A stretch of 30,799 nucleotides of DNA from CAZVUW01 sp964629825 (GTDB taxonomy: Bacteria > Actinomycetota > Nitriliruptoria > Euzebyales > Egibacteraceae). Positions 22,773-30,476 of this stretch are shown piece by piece. Below the pieces are notes generated by a model. It worked only from the letters and a program-made list of their open reading frames with translations. It searched no databases and was not told the origin of the DNA. The position numbers and the translations under genes were made by a program. How positions within the stretch are numbered: position 1 is the stretch's first letter; every line of letters begins with the position of its first letter. The stretch is taken from assembly GCA_964629825.1 (NCBI GenBank), contig CAZVUW010000028.1, forward strand, positions 1-30,799, given 5' to 3'.

Positions 22773-24205
22773 GACCCCTCCCAGCCGCGCGCCAACGTCT
22801 CGAGCAGGTAGGCCTCGGCCAGGCAGGCGTTGCGCCAGTCCGCCAGGTGCAGCGACTCGTCGACGCCGTGCGCGCGGGTGTCAGGGTCCTCCACGCCCAG
22901 CAGCAGCACCGGGGCGGGGGCGCCGTCCCGCGCGAACGCCTCGGCGAAGGTGGCGGCCAGGGGGATCGACCCGCCGAGGCCCATGTGGACGGGGGTTGAC
23001 TCGTAGGCGGCCTCGAGCGCTTCGTCGGCGGCGGCAAAGGCCGTGCGGGCCGGCTCGACCTCCGGGTCGCACACAAAGGCTCCGGCGGCGGCGCCCGGGG
23101 TGACGGTCACCCGCAGACCCCAGGGCGCGTTGGCCTCCAGCCAGGAGCACAGCAGGTCCCGGGCGCGCACAGGATCCTGACCCGGTGCCAGCCGCACGCT
23201 CACGCGCGCCCGGGCGGTCGGGACGATGGTGTTGGATGAGTGCTCCACCGTCGGCGCGTCGAGCCCGATGATCGTCACGCTCGGCCTCATCCAGAGCCGC
23301 TCCAGTGGGTGCCGGTCGGGCTCGCCGATCAGCTCCACACCCTCCAGCAGGCCCGCCTCCGCGCGGAATGCCTCCTCGTCGAACCCGAGCCGCTCGAGCT
23401 GCTCGCGCTCCGCGGCCGTCGGGGGACGCACGTCGTCGGCGAAACCCGGGATGGCGAGGGCGCCGCGGTCGTCGGTCAGGCCCGCGAGCAGCTTGGCCAG
23501 CCCCATGACCGGGTCGGGGACCGCGCCGCCGTAGATGCCCGAGTGCAGGGCGTGGTCAAGCGCGGCGACCTCGACGACGCAGTCCGTCAGGCCGCGCAGC
23601 AGGTAGGTGAGGGCCGGCACGCCCACCTTCCAGTTGGCCGAGTCGGTCACGACCACCACATCGGAGCGCAGCAGCTCGCCGTAGGCCGCCAGGAAGTCGC
23701 CGAGGTGCTCGCTCCCGGTCTCCTCCTCGCCCTCGATCAGCACCTTGAGGTTGACCGGCGGGGCGCCGCGGCCGCGCAGCCAGGCGTCCACGGCCGCGAC
23801 GTGCACGAGGATGCCGGCCTTGTCGTCGGCCGCGCCGCGGCCGTACAGGCGCCCGTCGCGCTCGGTGGGGGAGAAGGGCGGGGTGGTCCAGTCCGACTCC
23901 GCGCCGGTCGGCTGGACGTCGTGGTGGGCGTAGAGCAGCAGCGTTGGCGCGCCGGCGGGACCGGGGACCTCGGCGTAGACGGCGGGGTGCGCACCCTCCA
24001 CCTCGAGGAGGCGCGCTGCCTGGAACCCGGTGCGCTCCAGCAGGTCCCGCACCGCCTCGGCGCTGCGACGGACGTCGCCGGCGGCCGCGGGGTCCGCGCT
24101 GACGCTGGGGATCCGCACCAGGTCCTCGAGGTCCCGGCGGTGCTGGGGCATGCGCTCGTCGAGCGCGGCGCGCACATCCGCTAGCTGATCGGCGAGGTCG
24201 GACAT
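22769..24205 (-). CDS. M20 family dipeptidase/metallopeptidase
   Basis: A zinc-dependent exopeptidase of the M20 family (dipeptidase/CNDP-like), 478 residues. Motifs: LLYAHHDVQPTG (His and Asp of the first metal site, about 82-93), GRGAADDKAG (bridging Asp), LIEGEEETGS (catalytic Glu pair, about 148-157), the dimerisation lid domain with ALHSGIYGG, and the C-terminal GGSIPLAATF and RAHGVDESLHL (last His... Glu region). ATG at 24205 follows CCAGGAG with about 8 bases spacing on the minus strand; the frame is open to 24472 but there it crosses a palindrome and is not coding. A TACCAT -10 (24242-24237) stands upstream. Peptide specificity unknown. Confidence 0.94.
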   Translation of the reverse strand: MSDLADQLADVRAALDERMPQHRRDLEDLVRIPSVSADPAAAGDVRRSAEAVRDLLERTGFQAARLLEVEGAHPAVYAEVPGPAGAPTLLLYAHHDVQPTGAESDWTTPPFSPTERDGRLYGRGAADDKAGILVHVAAVDAWLRGRGAPPVNLKVLIEGEEETGSEHLGDFLAAYGELLRSDVVVVTDSANWKVGVPALTYLLRGLTDCVVEVAALDHALHSGIYGGAVPDPVMGLAKLLAGLTDDRGALAIPGFADDVRPPTAAEREQLERLGFDEEAFRAEAGLLEGVELIGEPDRHPLERLWMRPSVTIIGLDAPTVEHSSNTIVPTARARVSVRLAPGQDPVRARDLLCSWLEANAPWGLRVTVTPGAAAGAFVCDPEVEPARTAFAAADEALEAAYESTPVHMGLGGSIPLAATFAEAFARDGAPAPVLLLGVEDPDTRAHGVDESLHLADWRNACLAEAYLLETLARGWEGS

Positions 24206-24251
24206 CGGGCTGGCTCCTGGGTCGGGTGGGTGCTGAATGGTAAGCCGCGTG

Positions 24252-24299
24252 GACGGTTGGACATTTGGCCCGGGATCTCGGGCCAAATGTCCAACCGTC
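24252..24299. repeat. Perfect 21-bp inverted repeat in a divergent promoter region
   Basis: The left arm 24252-24272 (starts GACGGTTGGACATTT) is the exact reverse complement of the right arm 24279-24299, with the 6-base centre GGATCT. It lies 47 bases upstream of the M20 ATG, just upstream of its TACCAT -10, and about 120 bases before the fatty-acid operon promoter. Being between divergent genes, it is not in a place for a terminator. It could be an operator, or a palindromic repeat element like those at 30.4 kb, which also have 6-base centres. Confidence 0.75.
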
Positions 24300-24378
24300 A
24301 GGTGGGGGAGGGGGAGGCGAGAGGGCCATGGGCGCGGCCCGCCGCCGGCGGCCTTGCCCTCGCGGCGTCCGCTTTGCA

Positions 24379-24444
24379 CCCTGTACGGCCCTGTACGGAT
24401 GCTACGGATCCGTAACTTGACACCGACGTCAATGTCAGTACGTT
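24379..24444 (+). promoter_or_regulatory. Promoter and operator-like array of the fatty-acid synthesis operon
   Basis: Two abutting copies of CCCTGTACGG (24379-24398) are followed by the palindrome TACGGATCCGTA (24403-24414): TACGG occurs at 24384, 24394 and 24403 and inverted at 24410, spaced 10 and 9 bases, that is on one face of the helix. Directly after comes TTGACA (24417-24422) and, 16 bases on, TACGTT (24439-24444). The -35 is also part of TTGAC-N6-GTCAA (24417-24432) and of TGACA-N10-TGTCA. The rest of the 24206-24520 gap holds the inverted repeat at 24252-24299 and no gene. Confidence 0.5.
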
Positions 24445-24520
24445 GGTCGACGTTGATCCTCAGCCGGAGCACCGCCGCCCCTTTGGTGCCCCGCCCGTCC
24501 GATCGTCAAGGGATGATGCG

Positions 24521-24838
24521 ATGACAGACCTGCTCACCCGTGCGGACGTGGCGACATCCTCGCATGTCGATGCGCCCTCCTCGAGCCTGCGCGGCACCGT
24601 GGCGGAGAGCCTCGCCGTAGCGGTGGCTCCGAGCACCGGCCGGTTCCAGCCCGTCCGCGTGCCGTCGGTGGCGGCCGGTGAGACCCTAGGGTTCATCACG
24701 GGTGGCAAGGGGAGAGCGGACGAGGTGGTCGCGCCGGTTGCGGGCACCGTCGCCCGCCTGCTGGTGCGACCGGGTCAGCTCGTGTCGCGCGGTCAGGGAC
24801 TGGTCTGGCTCCAGCGCTCGGACGAGGGACAGGCCTGA
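24521..24838 (+). CDS. Biotinyl/lipoyl-domain protein, BCCP-like
   Basis: 105 residues. The second half has the biotinyl-domain pattern: VPSVAAGETLGFITGGKGRA, then DEVVAPVAGTVARLLVRPGQ and LVSRGQGLVWL. The biotin carrier protein of acetyl-CoA carboxylase normally has EAMKM; here the matching Lys lies in TGGKG (about residue 63), so it may still be biotinylated but the context is unusual. The first 40 residues (MTDLLTRADVATSSHVDAPS) look disordered. ATG at 24521 follows AAGGGA with 7 bases spacing. Its TGA overlaps the fabH ATG. Position at the head of an operon with a carboxyltransferase gene supports a carrier role in malonyl-CoA formation; a non-biotinylated regulator is the alternative. 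Confidence 0.72.
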   Translation: MTDLLTRADVATSSHVDAPSSSLRGTVAESLAVAVAPSTGRFQPVRVPSVAAGETLGFITGGKGRADEVVAPVAGTVARLLVRPGQLVSRGQGLVWLQRSDEGQA

Positions 24839-25824
24839 TGGTTGCGGCCGTCCTGAGCGGCATCGGCACCGCCGTGCCGCCGCGGGTCGTGACCAACGAC
24901 GAGCTGGCCCAGACGCTGGACACCTCGGACGAGTGGATCCGCAGCCGGACGGGCATCGCGCAGAGGCACGTCGCGGACCCCTCCGTGTCCACCTCGGACC
25001 TGGCGGTCGAGGCGGGTGCGCTGGCGCTCAAGTCCGCCGGTGAGCAGAGCGTCGACGCGGTGATCGTCGCGACGACCACGCCCGACCGGCTGTGCCCCAA
25101 CACCGCCCCCGAGGTCGCCTCGCGCCTCGGTCTGCCCGAGGTGGCCGCCTACGACGTCGCTGCGGTCTGCTCGGGCTTCGTCTACGGGCTGGCCACCGCC
25201 AAGGGCCTCATCGCCGGCGAGATGGCCGACCGGGTGCTGCTCATCGGCTCCGAGGTGATGCACCGCTTCATGGACCCCTCGGACCGCTCGACCGCCGTGA
25301 TCTTCGGCGACGGCGCGGGCGCCGTGGTCCTGCGCGCCGGCTCGAGCGACGAGCTGGGCGCGGTCGGCGCGGTGGATCTCGGCAGCGACGGCTCCAACGC
25401 CCATCTGCTGGCCGTGGACGCCGGCGGGTCGCGGCTGCCGGCATCAAGCCCGGACATCCCGGAGAAGGCGTACTACCTGCGCATGGAGGGCCGCGAGATC
25501 TACCGCCACGCGGTCGCGCGCATGGTGGAGTCATCGCGTCGCGTGCTGGCCAAGGCGGGCTGGGAGGTCTCCGACGTCGACCGGCTGGTGGCCCACCAGG
25601 CCAACGTGCGGATCCTCGACGCTGTCGGCGACCGCCTGGGCGTGCCCCCGGAGCGGCGGCATGTCAACATCCACCGCTACGGCAACACGTCCGCCGCCTC
25701 GATCCCCCTCGCTCTGGCCGATGCCGGGCTCGCCCCGGGGGACAAGGTGCTGCTGACCGCCTTCGGCGGCGGCTTCACCTGGGGCTCGGCCGTGCTGCTG
25801 TGGCCGGACGTGACCCCGGCGTGA
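24838..25824 (+). CDS. fabH: 3-oxoacyl-[ACP] synthase III FabH
   Basis: FabH starts fatty-acid synthesis by condensing an acyl-CoA with malonyl-ACP. 328 residues, normal length. The active site is complete: Cys111 (AAVCSGFVYGL), His in LVAHQANVRIL (about 255-265) and Asn in YGNTSAASIPLAL (about 283-295). The N-terminus has the expected SGIGTAVPPRVVTNDEL and TSDEWIRSRTGIAQR. The ATG overlaps the stop of the BCCP-like gene (TGATG), so the two are coupled. The starter acyl group (acetyl or branched) cannot be read from the sequence. It is followed by 106 bases with a hairpin before acpP. Confidence 0.96.
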   Translation: MVAAVLSGIGTAVPPRVVTNDELAQTLDTSDEWIRSRTGIAQRHVADPSVSTSDLAVEAGALALKSAGEQSVDAVIVATTTPDRLCPNTAPEVASRLGLPEVAAYDVAAVCSGFVYGLATAKGLIAGEMADRVLLIGSEVMHRFMDPSDRSTAVIFGDGAGAVVLRAGSSDELGAVGAVDLGSDGSNAHLLAVDAGGSRLPASSPDIPEKAYYLRMEGREIYRHAVARMVESSRRVLAKAGWEVSDVDRLVAHQANVRILDAVGDRLGVPPERRHVNIHRYGNTSAASIPLALADAGLAPGDKVLLTAFGGGFTWGSAVLLWPDVTPA

Positions 25825-25874
25825 GCCGGCCGTCGGGCGACCTGCCCGGCAGCTGATCCGTTCATCTACAAGCC

Positions 25875-25895
25875 CACGCCGAGCACGTCGGCGTG
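25875..25895 (+). promoter_or_regulatory. Leader hairpin before acpP
   Basis: CACGCCGA (25875-25882) pairs perfectly with TCGGCGTG (25888-25895) around GCACG in the fabH-acpP gap, followed by the AAAGGAG ribosome site of acpP. It may raise stability or allow separate, higher expression of the carrier protein. Confidence 0.35.
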
Positions 25896-25930
25896 CACCC
25901 GAGAACCGAAACCCGCCAAAGGAGAAGCCC

Positions 25931-26176
25931 GTGAACCCCGTGTACGAGCGCGTCAAGGCCCTGCTGGTCGAGAAGTTCGGCGTCCCCGCCGACGACATCA
26001 CGCCCGAGTCCACCTTCGAGGACCTGGACCTCGACTCCCTCGACCTGGTCGAGTTCGCCCTGGCCGCCGAGGAGGAGCTGGGCGTGCGCATCACCGACGA
26101 GGAGGCCGAGGAGCTGGAGACGCTCAACGACACCGTCAAGCTGCTCGAGGCCAAGGGCGCAAAGGTGAACTCGTAG
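25931..26176 (+). CDS. acpP: Acyl carrier protein AcpP
   Basis: The small acidic carrier of growing acyl chains in type II fatty-acid synthesis. 81 residues, standard size, one four-helix domain. The phosphopantetheine attachment site is Ser36 in FEDLDLDSLDLVEF, followed by ALAAEEELGVRITDEEAEEL. The GTG at 25931 has a strong AAAGGAGAA ribosome site 4-6 bases away; such a site fits the high dose needed for ACP. The stop is one base before the fabF ATG, so acpP and fabF are tightly linked, as in many bacteria. Confidence 0.97.
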   Translation: MNPVYERVKALLVEKFGVPADDITPESTFEDLDLDSLDLVEFALAAEEELGVRITDEEAEELETLNDTVKLLEAKGAKVNS

Positions 26177-26177
26177 C

Positions 26178-27401
26178 ATGGCTTCTGCGCCCCTTGCAGT
26201 CACCGGCCTGGGGCTGGTGACCCCCGCCGGGGTCGGTGTCGAGCAGTCCTGGCAGCGCGTGCTGTCCGGGCGCTCCACCGCCTCCGAGGACCCGAACCTG
26301 TCGGAGCTGTCGGTCCGGTTCTCCTGCCGCGTCCCCGACTTCGATCCAGGGGAGCTGATCGACCGCAAGGCCGCACGCCGGCTCGACCGCTTCGTGCAGC
26401 TCGCGGTCGTCGCAGCGCGCCAGGCCGTCGCCGACGCCGGCCTGGATCCCAACACCTGGGATGGCGCCCGCGTGGGCTGCGTCATCGGCTGCGGCATGGG
26501 CGGCGCGCACACCTGGGAGACCCAGCACCGGCGGCTGATGGAGCAGGGCCCGGAGCGGGTCAGCGCGATGCTCATCCCCATGCTGGTGCCCAACATGGTG
26601 GCCGGGCAGCTCGCGATGGACCTGAACGCCCTGGGGCCGAACCTGGTGACGGCGACGGCCTGCGCCTCGGGCGCCACCGCGATCGGGACGGCCATGGCCC
26701 TGCTGCGCTCGGGGGCCTGCGACGTGGTCCTGACCGGCGGCACCGAGGCCGGCCTGACCCCCCTGTCCATCGCCGGCTTCGCGCAGATGGGTGCTCTGTC
26801 GGGGCGCAACGACGACCCGGCCGCTGCCTCGCGCCCGTTCGACGTCGAGCGTGACGGCTTCGTCGCAGCCGAGGCTGCCGGCGTGCTGGTGCTCGAGCGC
26901 CCCGAGGACGCCGCCGCCCGCGGTGCGCGGGTGCGCGCCAACGTCGCGGGCTACGGCGCGTCGGCCGACGGCTACCACGTGACCGCTCCCGACCCTGATG
27001 GTCGCGGTGCGGAGCGCGCCATCCGGGCGGCCCTCGAGGATGCCGGCGTCGGCCCGGACGAGGTGCAGCACGTCAACGCGCACGGCACCTCGACGCCGCT
27101 GAACGACGTGTCAGAGGCCAGGACCATCCGGCGGGTGCTCGGCGGCGACGCGGCCGTGACCTCCACCAAGGGCGTCACGGGTCACTCGCTGGGGGCGGCC
27201 GGCGCGATCGAGGCGGCCTTCACGGCGCTGACGATCGAGAACGGCCTCATCCCGCCCACGGCCAACCTGGACAGCCAGGACCCCGAGATCGATCTCGACG
27301 TGGTCTCCAAGGAGCCGCGCGAGGCCGACGTCGAGGTCGCCGTCAGCAACTCGTTCGGCTTCGGCGGCCAGAACGCCGTCCTGGTCCTCACCAAGCCGTA
27401 G
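26178..27401 (+). CDS. fabF: 3-oxoacyl-[ACP] synthase II FabF
   Basis: The elongating ketosynthase that adds malonyl-ACP units to acyl-ACP. 407 residues. Catalytic Cys162 (ATACASGATAIG), the two histidines in VNAHGTSTPLND (near 300) and KGVTGHSLGAAGAIEA (near 337), and the C-terminal NSFGFGGQNAVLVL are all present. The N-terminus reads VTGLGLVTPAGVG, as in KAS II. ATG at 26178 follows the acpP stop by one base. It is in the same operon as FabH, ACP and the carboxyltransferase. KAS I/II subtype is not fully decided by these motifs, but FabF is the common form next to acpP. Confidence 0.96.
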   Translation: MASAPLAVTGLGLVTPAGVGVEQSWQRVLSGRSTASEDPNLSELSVRFSCRVPDFDPGELIDRKAARRLDRFVQLAVVAARQAVADAGLDPNTWDGARVGCVIGCGMGGAHTWETQHRRLMEQGPERVSAMLIPMLVPNMVAGQLAMDLNALGPNLVTATACASGATAIGTAMALLRSGACDVVLTGGTEAGLTPLSIAGFAQMGALSGRNDDPAAASRPFDVERDGFVAAEAAGVLVLERPEDAAARGARVRANVAGYGASADGYHVTAPDPDGRGAERAIRAALEDAGVGPDEVQHVNAHGTSTPLNDVSEARTIRRVLGGDAAVTSTKGVTGHSLGAAGAIEAAFTALTIENGLIPPTANLDSQDPEIDLDVVSKEPREADVEVAVSNSFGFGGQNAVLVLTKP

Positions 27402-27409
27402 GCACGCCG

Positions 27410-28852
27410 ATGACGATCGATCTCGCCTCGGATCGGCTGGCGCGCGTCCGCGCCCTGGTGGACGAGGGCTCCTTCACGGAGCTCGGCAGCCAGGCCCGCC
27501 ACCGCACCCACGCCTTCGACATGCAGCGCAAGCGGCCCGCCGGCGACGGCGTCGTCACCGGCACGGCCAGCATTCACGGTCGCCCGATCGCGCTGTTCTC
27601 GCAGGACCCGACGGCGCTGGGCGGCTCGCTGGGGGAGGTGCACGCGGCCAAGATCGCGCGCATGCTCGACCACGCCGCCCGCTCGCGCTCGCCGGTGGTG
27701 GGGCTGCTCGACTCCGGCGGTGCGCGCATCCAGGAGGGTGTGGCGGCCCTGGACGGCTACGGCCAGATCTTCCGCCGCAACGTCGCCCTGTCGGGGCGCG
27801 TGCCGCAGATCAGCGTGGTGCTCGGCCCGTGCGCCGGGGGAGCGGTGTACTCGCCGGCGCTGACCGACATCGTGATCATGGAGCGCCAGCGCGCGCACAT
27901 GTTCGTGACCGGGCCGCGGGTCGTGAAGGCCGTGACGTTCGAGGACGTCACCCTGTCGGACCTCGGCGGCGCCGACGTGCACTCCACCGCCTCGGGCGTG
28001 GCGCACCTGGTGGCCGACAACGCTGAGGGCGCGCTCGACCTGACGCGCCGGGTGCTCGGCTACCTGCCCAGCTCCTGCTGGGAGCTGCCGCCGCCGTACG
28101 CGCCCGGGGACCCCGAGGTCGCCCTGGGCGACGACGCCGTGCCGTCCGACCACCGGACGCCCTACGACGTCCGCACCGTCATCCGCGGCGTCGTCGACTC
28201 CGGCAGCTTCCTCGAGCTGCACGAGCAGTTCGCCTCCAACATCGTCGTCGGGTTCGGGCGCATAGACGGCCAGGCCGTCGGAGTGGTCGCCAACCAGCCC
28301 CTGGTGCTGGCCGGCTGCCTCGACATCGACGCCTCGGAGAAGGGCGCCCGGTTCGTGCGCATGTGCGACGCGTTCGGCCTGCCGATCGTGACCCTGGTGG
28401 ACGTCCCCGGGTTCCTGCCGGGCACGGGCCAGGAGGCGTCCGGCATCATCCGCAAGGGCGCCAAGCTGCTGTACGCCTACGCCGAGGCAACCGTCCCGCG
28501 TGTCACGATCGTGCTGCGCAAGGCCTTCGGCGGCGCCTACATCGTCATGGGCTCCAAGTCGCTCGGGGCTGACGCCGCCTTCTCCTGGCCCGGTGCCGAG
28601 CTGGCCGTGATGGGTGCCGAGGGCGCGGTCGACGTCATCTACCGCCGCGACCTCGAGGCCGACCCCGCTCGGCGCGAGGAGCTGGTCGCCCGCTACCGTG
28701 CCGAGGCCATGGCGCCGCACATCCCGGCCGAGCGGATGTCGATCGACGAGGTCATCACCCCGGGGGAGACCCGCGGCGTCATCGCGGCGCTGCTGCGCTC
28801 GCTGCGCTCATCGGTGCAGCCGGGCTTCCGCCACGACACGATGCCGCAGTAG
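27410..28852 (+). CDS. Acyl-CoA carboxylase carboxyltransferase (beta) subunit, AccD/PccB type
   Basis: Moves carboxyl from biotin to acetyl-CoA or propionyl-CoA. 480 residues, slightly shorter than the usual 510-540, with both crotonase-like halves: N-terminal half with PAGDGVVTGTASIHGRP, GLLDSGGARIQEG (about 102-114) and LGPCAGGAVYSPAL; C-terminal half with VVGFGRIDGQAVGVVANQP, LVDVPGFLPGTGQE and RKAFGGAYIVMGSKSLGAD. The organisation (both halves in one chain) is that of actinobacterial acyl-CoA carboxylase beta subunits. It starts 9 bases after fabF. Together with the BCCP-like protein at the head of the operon it could supply malonyl-CoA; the biotin carboxylase must be elsewhere. Acetyl versus propionyl specificity is open. 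Confidence 0.93.
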   Translation: MTIDLASDRLARVRALVDEGSFTELGSQARHRTHAFDMQRKRPAGDGVVTGTASIHGRPIALFSQDPTALGGSLGEVHAAKIARMLDHAARSRSPVVGLLDSGGARIQEGVAALDGYGQIFRRNVALSGRVPQISVVLGPCAGGAVYSPALTDIVIMERQRAHMFVTGPRVVKAVTFEDVTLSDLGGADVHSTASGVAHLVADNAEGALDLTRRVLGYLPSSCWELPPPYAPGDPEVALGDDAVPSDHRTPYDVRTVIRGVVDSGSFLELHEQFASNIVVGFGRIDGQAVGVVANQPLVLAGCLDIDASEKGARFVRMCDAFGLPIVTLVDVPGFLPGTGQEASGIIRKGAKLLYAYAEATVPRVTIVLRKAFGGAYIVMGSKSLGADAAFSWPGAELAVMGAEGAVDVIYRRDLEADPARREELVARYRAEAMAPHIPAERMSIDEVITPGETRGVIAALLRSLRSSVQPGFRHDTMPQ

Positions 28853-28885
28853 CAGGCGGCGGGACTGCAGGAGGGAAGGGCGTCA

Positions 28886-29686
28886 ATGCTGCTCGACGGC
28901 AAGCGGCTGCTGATCACCGGTGTCCTGACCGAGGCGTCGATCGCATTCTCGGTCGCGCGGATCGCCCAGGAGCAGGGCGCCGAGATCGTCCTCACCGGCT
29001 TCGGCCGCGGGATGTCGATCACCCGCCGCATCGCGGCACGGCTGCCCGATCCGCCGGACGTGCTGGAGATGGACGTCACCCAACCCGAGCACCTGGCGCG
29101 TATCGCCGACGATCTCGACCAGCGCTGGGGCAGCCTCGACGGGATCGTCCACGCGATCGGGTTCGCGCCCGACTCCGCGATCGGCGGCGGCTTCCTGACG
29201 ACGCCCTGGGAGGACGTCGCGACCGCGCTGCACATCTCGACCTACTCGTTCGCGTCCCTGTCGGCAGCCCTGGCGCCCCTGCTGGCCAAGAGCGGCGGCG
29301 GGTCGATCGTCGGCCTCGACTTCGACGCCAGCCTGGCGTGGCCCTCCTACGACTGGATGGGCGTGGCCAAGGCCGGGCTTGAGTCCTGCTGCCGCTACGT
29401 CGCCCGCGACCTCGGGCCTCAGGGCACGCGTGTCAACCTCGTCGCCGCTGGCCCGCTGCGGACCATGGCGGCCAAGTCCATCGCCGGCTTCACCAGCTAC
29501 GAGGACGTCTGGACGACGCGTGCGCCGCTGGGCTGGGATCCGCGCGACCCCGCACCGGTGGCAAGGGTGGTCTGCGCCCTGCTGAGCGACTGGATGCCCG
29601 CCGTCAGCGGCGAGATCGTCCACGTCGACGGGGGCGCGCACGCCATCGGAGCGGCGCCCTCGGAGGTGGCCGAGCCCTCGGAGTAG
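28886..29686 (+). CDS. fabI: Enoyl-[ACP] reductase FabI, InhA-like
   Basis: NADH-dependent reductase for the last step of each elongation cycle. 266 residues. It follows InhA closely: LLITGVLTEASIAFSVARIA (cofactor loop), DGIVHAIGFAP, IVGLDFDAS, catalytic Tyr155 and Lys162 in PSYDWMGVAKAGLES, NLVAAGPLRTMAAKSI (substrate loop) and the end VHVDGGAHAIG. At the place of InhA Ser94 (HSIGF) this protein has Ala90; in Mycobacterium tuberculosis the Ser94Ala change is known to lower isoniazid-NAD binding. The ATG has a very good ribosome site (AGGAGGGAAGG). It closes the fatty-acid operon, after a 33-base gap; aat follows directly. Confidence 0.95.
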   Translation: MLLDGKRLLITGVLTEASIAFSVARIAQEQGAEIVLTGFGRGMSITRRIAARLPDPPDVLEMDVTQPEHLARIADDLDQRWGSLDGIVHAIGFAPDSAIGGGFLTTPWEDVATALHISTYSFASLSAALAPLLAKSGGGSIVGLDFDASLAWPSYDWMGVAKAGLESCCRYVARDLGPQGTRVNLVAAGPLRTMAAKSIAGFTSYEDVWTTRAPLGWDPRDPAPVARVVCALLSDWMPAVSGEIVHVDGGAHAIGAAPSEVAEPSE

Positions 29687-30340
29687 GTGGTGGTTCGCAG
29701 CCGCTTCCCGGATCCTCGACTCGCCCCACCCGATGCACCCCTGGCCATCGGCGGCGACCTCGAGCCGGAGACGCTGCTAGACGCCTACACCCACGGGATC
29801 TTCCCGTGGCCTGACAGCGCCGGCTGGCTGACCTGGTGGTCACCCGACCCGCGCGCGGTCATCGACGTCGGTGGCGTGCACGTCAGCCGCAGCCTGCGTC
29901 GCACGCTGGCCTCCGGGCGCCTGCGCTGCACGATCGACACCGCCTTCGAGGCGGTGGTCGCCGCCTGCGCCGAGCGGCCGGGGGAGGGGACCTGGATCAC
30001 GCCCGAGATGGCGGAGGCCTACCTGCGGCTGCACCACCTCGGCTTCGCCCACAGCGTCGAGGTGTGGGAGGGGAAGCGGTTGGTAGGAGGCCTCTACGGG
30101 GTGGCGCTGGGCGCGGCGTTCATGGGCGAGTCCATGTTCCACCGCGTCAGCGACGCCTCGAAGGTCGCGCTGGTGCACCTCGATCGCTGCCTGGCAGCGG
30201 CCGGCTATCACCTCATCGACGCGCAGCTGCCGACGCCGCACCTCGAGCGGCTCGGCGCCGTCGCGGTGCCCCGTAGGCGCTTCCTCCAGCGCCTCGACGC
30301 CGCCCTGTGCGCGCAGCCGCGGCCGCTTCCGCGCGGCTAG
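29687..30340 (+). CDS. aat: Leucyl/phenylalanyl-tRNA-protein transferase Aat
   Basis: Aat transfers Leu or Phe from aminoacyl-tRNA to proteins with N-terminal Lys or Arg, making N-degrons recognised by ClpS for ClpAP/ClpCP. 217 residues, a little short of the usual 230-240. Family motifs: PLAIGGDLEPETLLDAYTHG and IFPWPD (about 20-44), LTWWSPDPRAVI (about 48-59), GLYGVALGAAFMGESMFHR (about 138-156), and DAQLPTPHLERLGA (about 179-192). Two GTG codons (29687, 29690) lie directly after the fabI stop without a gap, so translation is probably coupled. The product is cytoplasmic. With PafA at the other end of the window the organism has two protein-tagging routes. Confidence 0.95.
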   Translation: MVVRSRFPDPRLAPPDAPLAIGGDLEPETLLDAYTHGIFPWPDSAGWLTWWSPDPRAVIDVGGVHVSRSLRRTLASGRLRCTIDTAFEAVVAACAERPGEGTWITPEMAEAYLRLHHLGFAHSVEVWEGKRLVGGLYGVALGAAFMGESMFHRVSDASKVALVHLDRCLAAAGYHLIDAQLPTPHLERLGAVAVPRRRFLQRLDAALCAQPRPLPRG

Positions 30341-30358
30341 GACGCCCGCGGCCCCCAT

Positions 30359-30403
30359 CCCCACCCAGCCCGTCCCCCCACCCAGCTCGTTCCCCCACCC
30401 AGC
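30359..30403 (+). repeat. Three direct repeats with 17-base period
   Basis: CCCCACCCAGC occurs at 30359-30369, 30376-30386 and 30393-30403, exactly 17 bases apart, with related spacers (CCGTCC, TCGTTC). It starts 19 bases after the aat stop and abuts the palindrome at 30408. The 30341-30588 gap holds these repeats and two palindromes, and no gene. Confidence 0.7.
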
Positions 30404-30407
30404 TTGC

Positions 30408-30443
30408 TGTTGTTCTCGACGCATATCCGCGTCGAGAACAACA
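30408..30443. repeat. 15-bp perfect palindromic element, copy 1
   Basis: TGTTGTTCTCGACGC (30408-30422) is exactly inverted at 30429-30443 around the centre ATATCC. The right arm continues TCCGG. Copy 2 follows 33 bases later. Arms and 6-base centre recall REP/BIME-type intergenic elements; they could also be terminator-like for aat. Confidence 0.75.
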
Positions 30444-30476
30444 TCCGGCTGGTGGTGGGCCGGTGCCCCCAGCCAC

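Noticed and set aside
27182..28720. 512-residue minus-strand frame
   Set aside because: Antisense shadow of the carboxyltransferase gene; composition (His, Arg, Gly rich) has no family resemblance.
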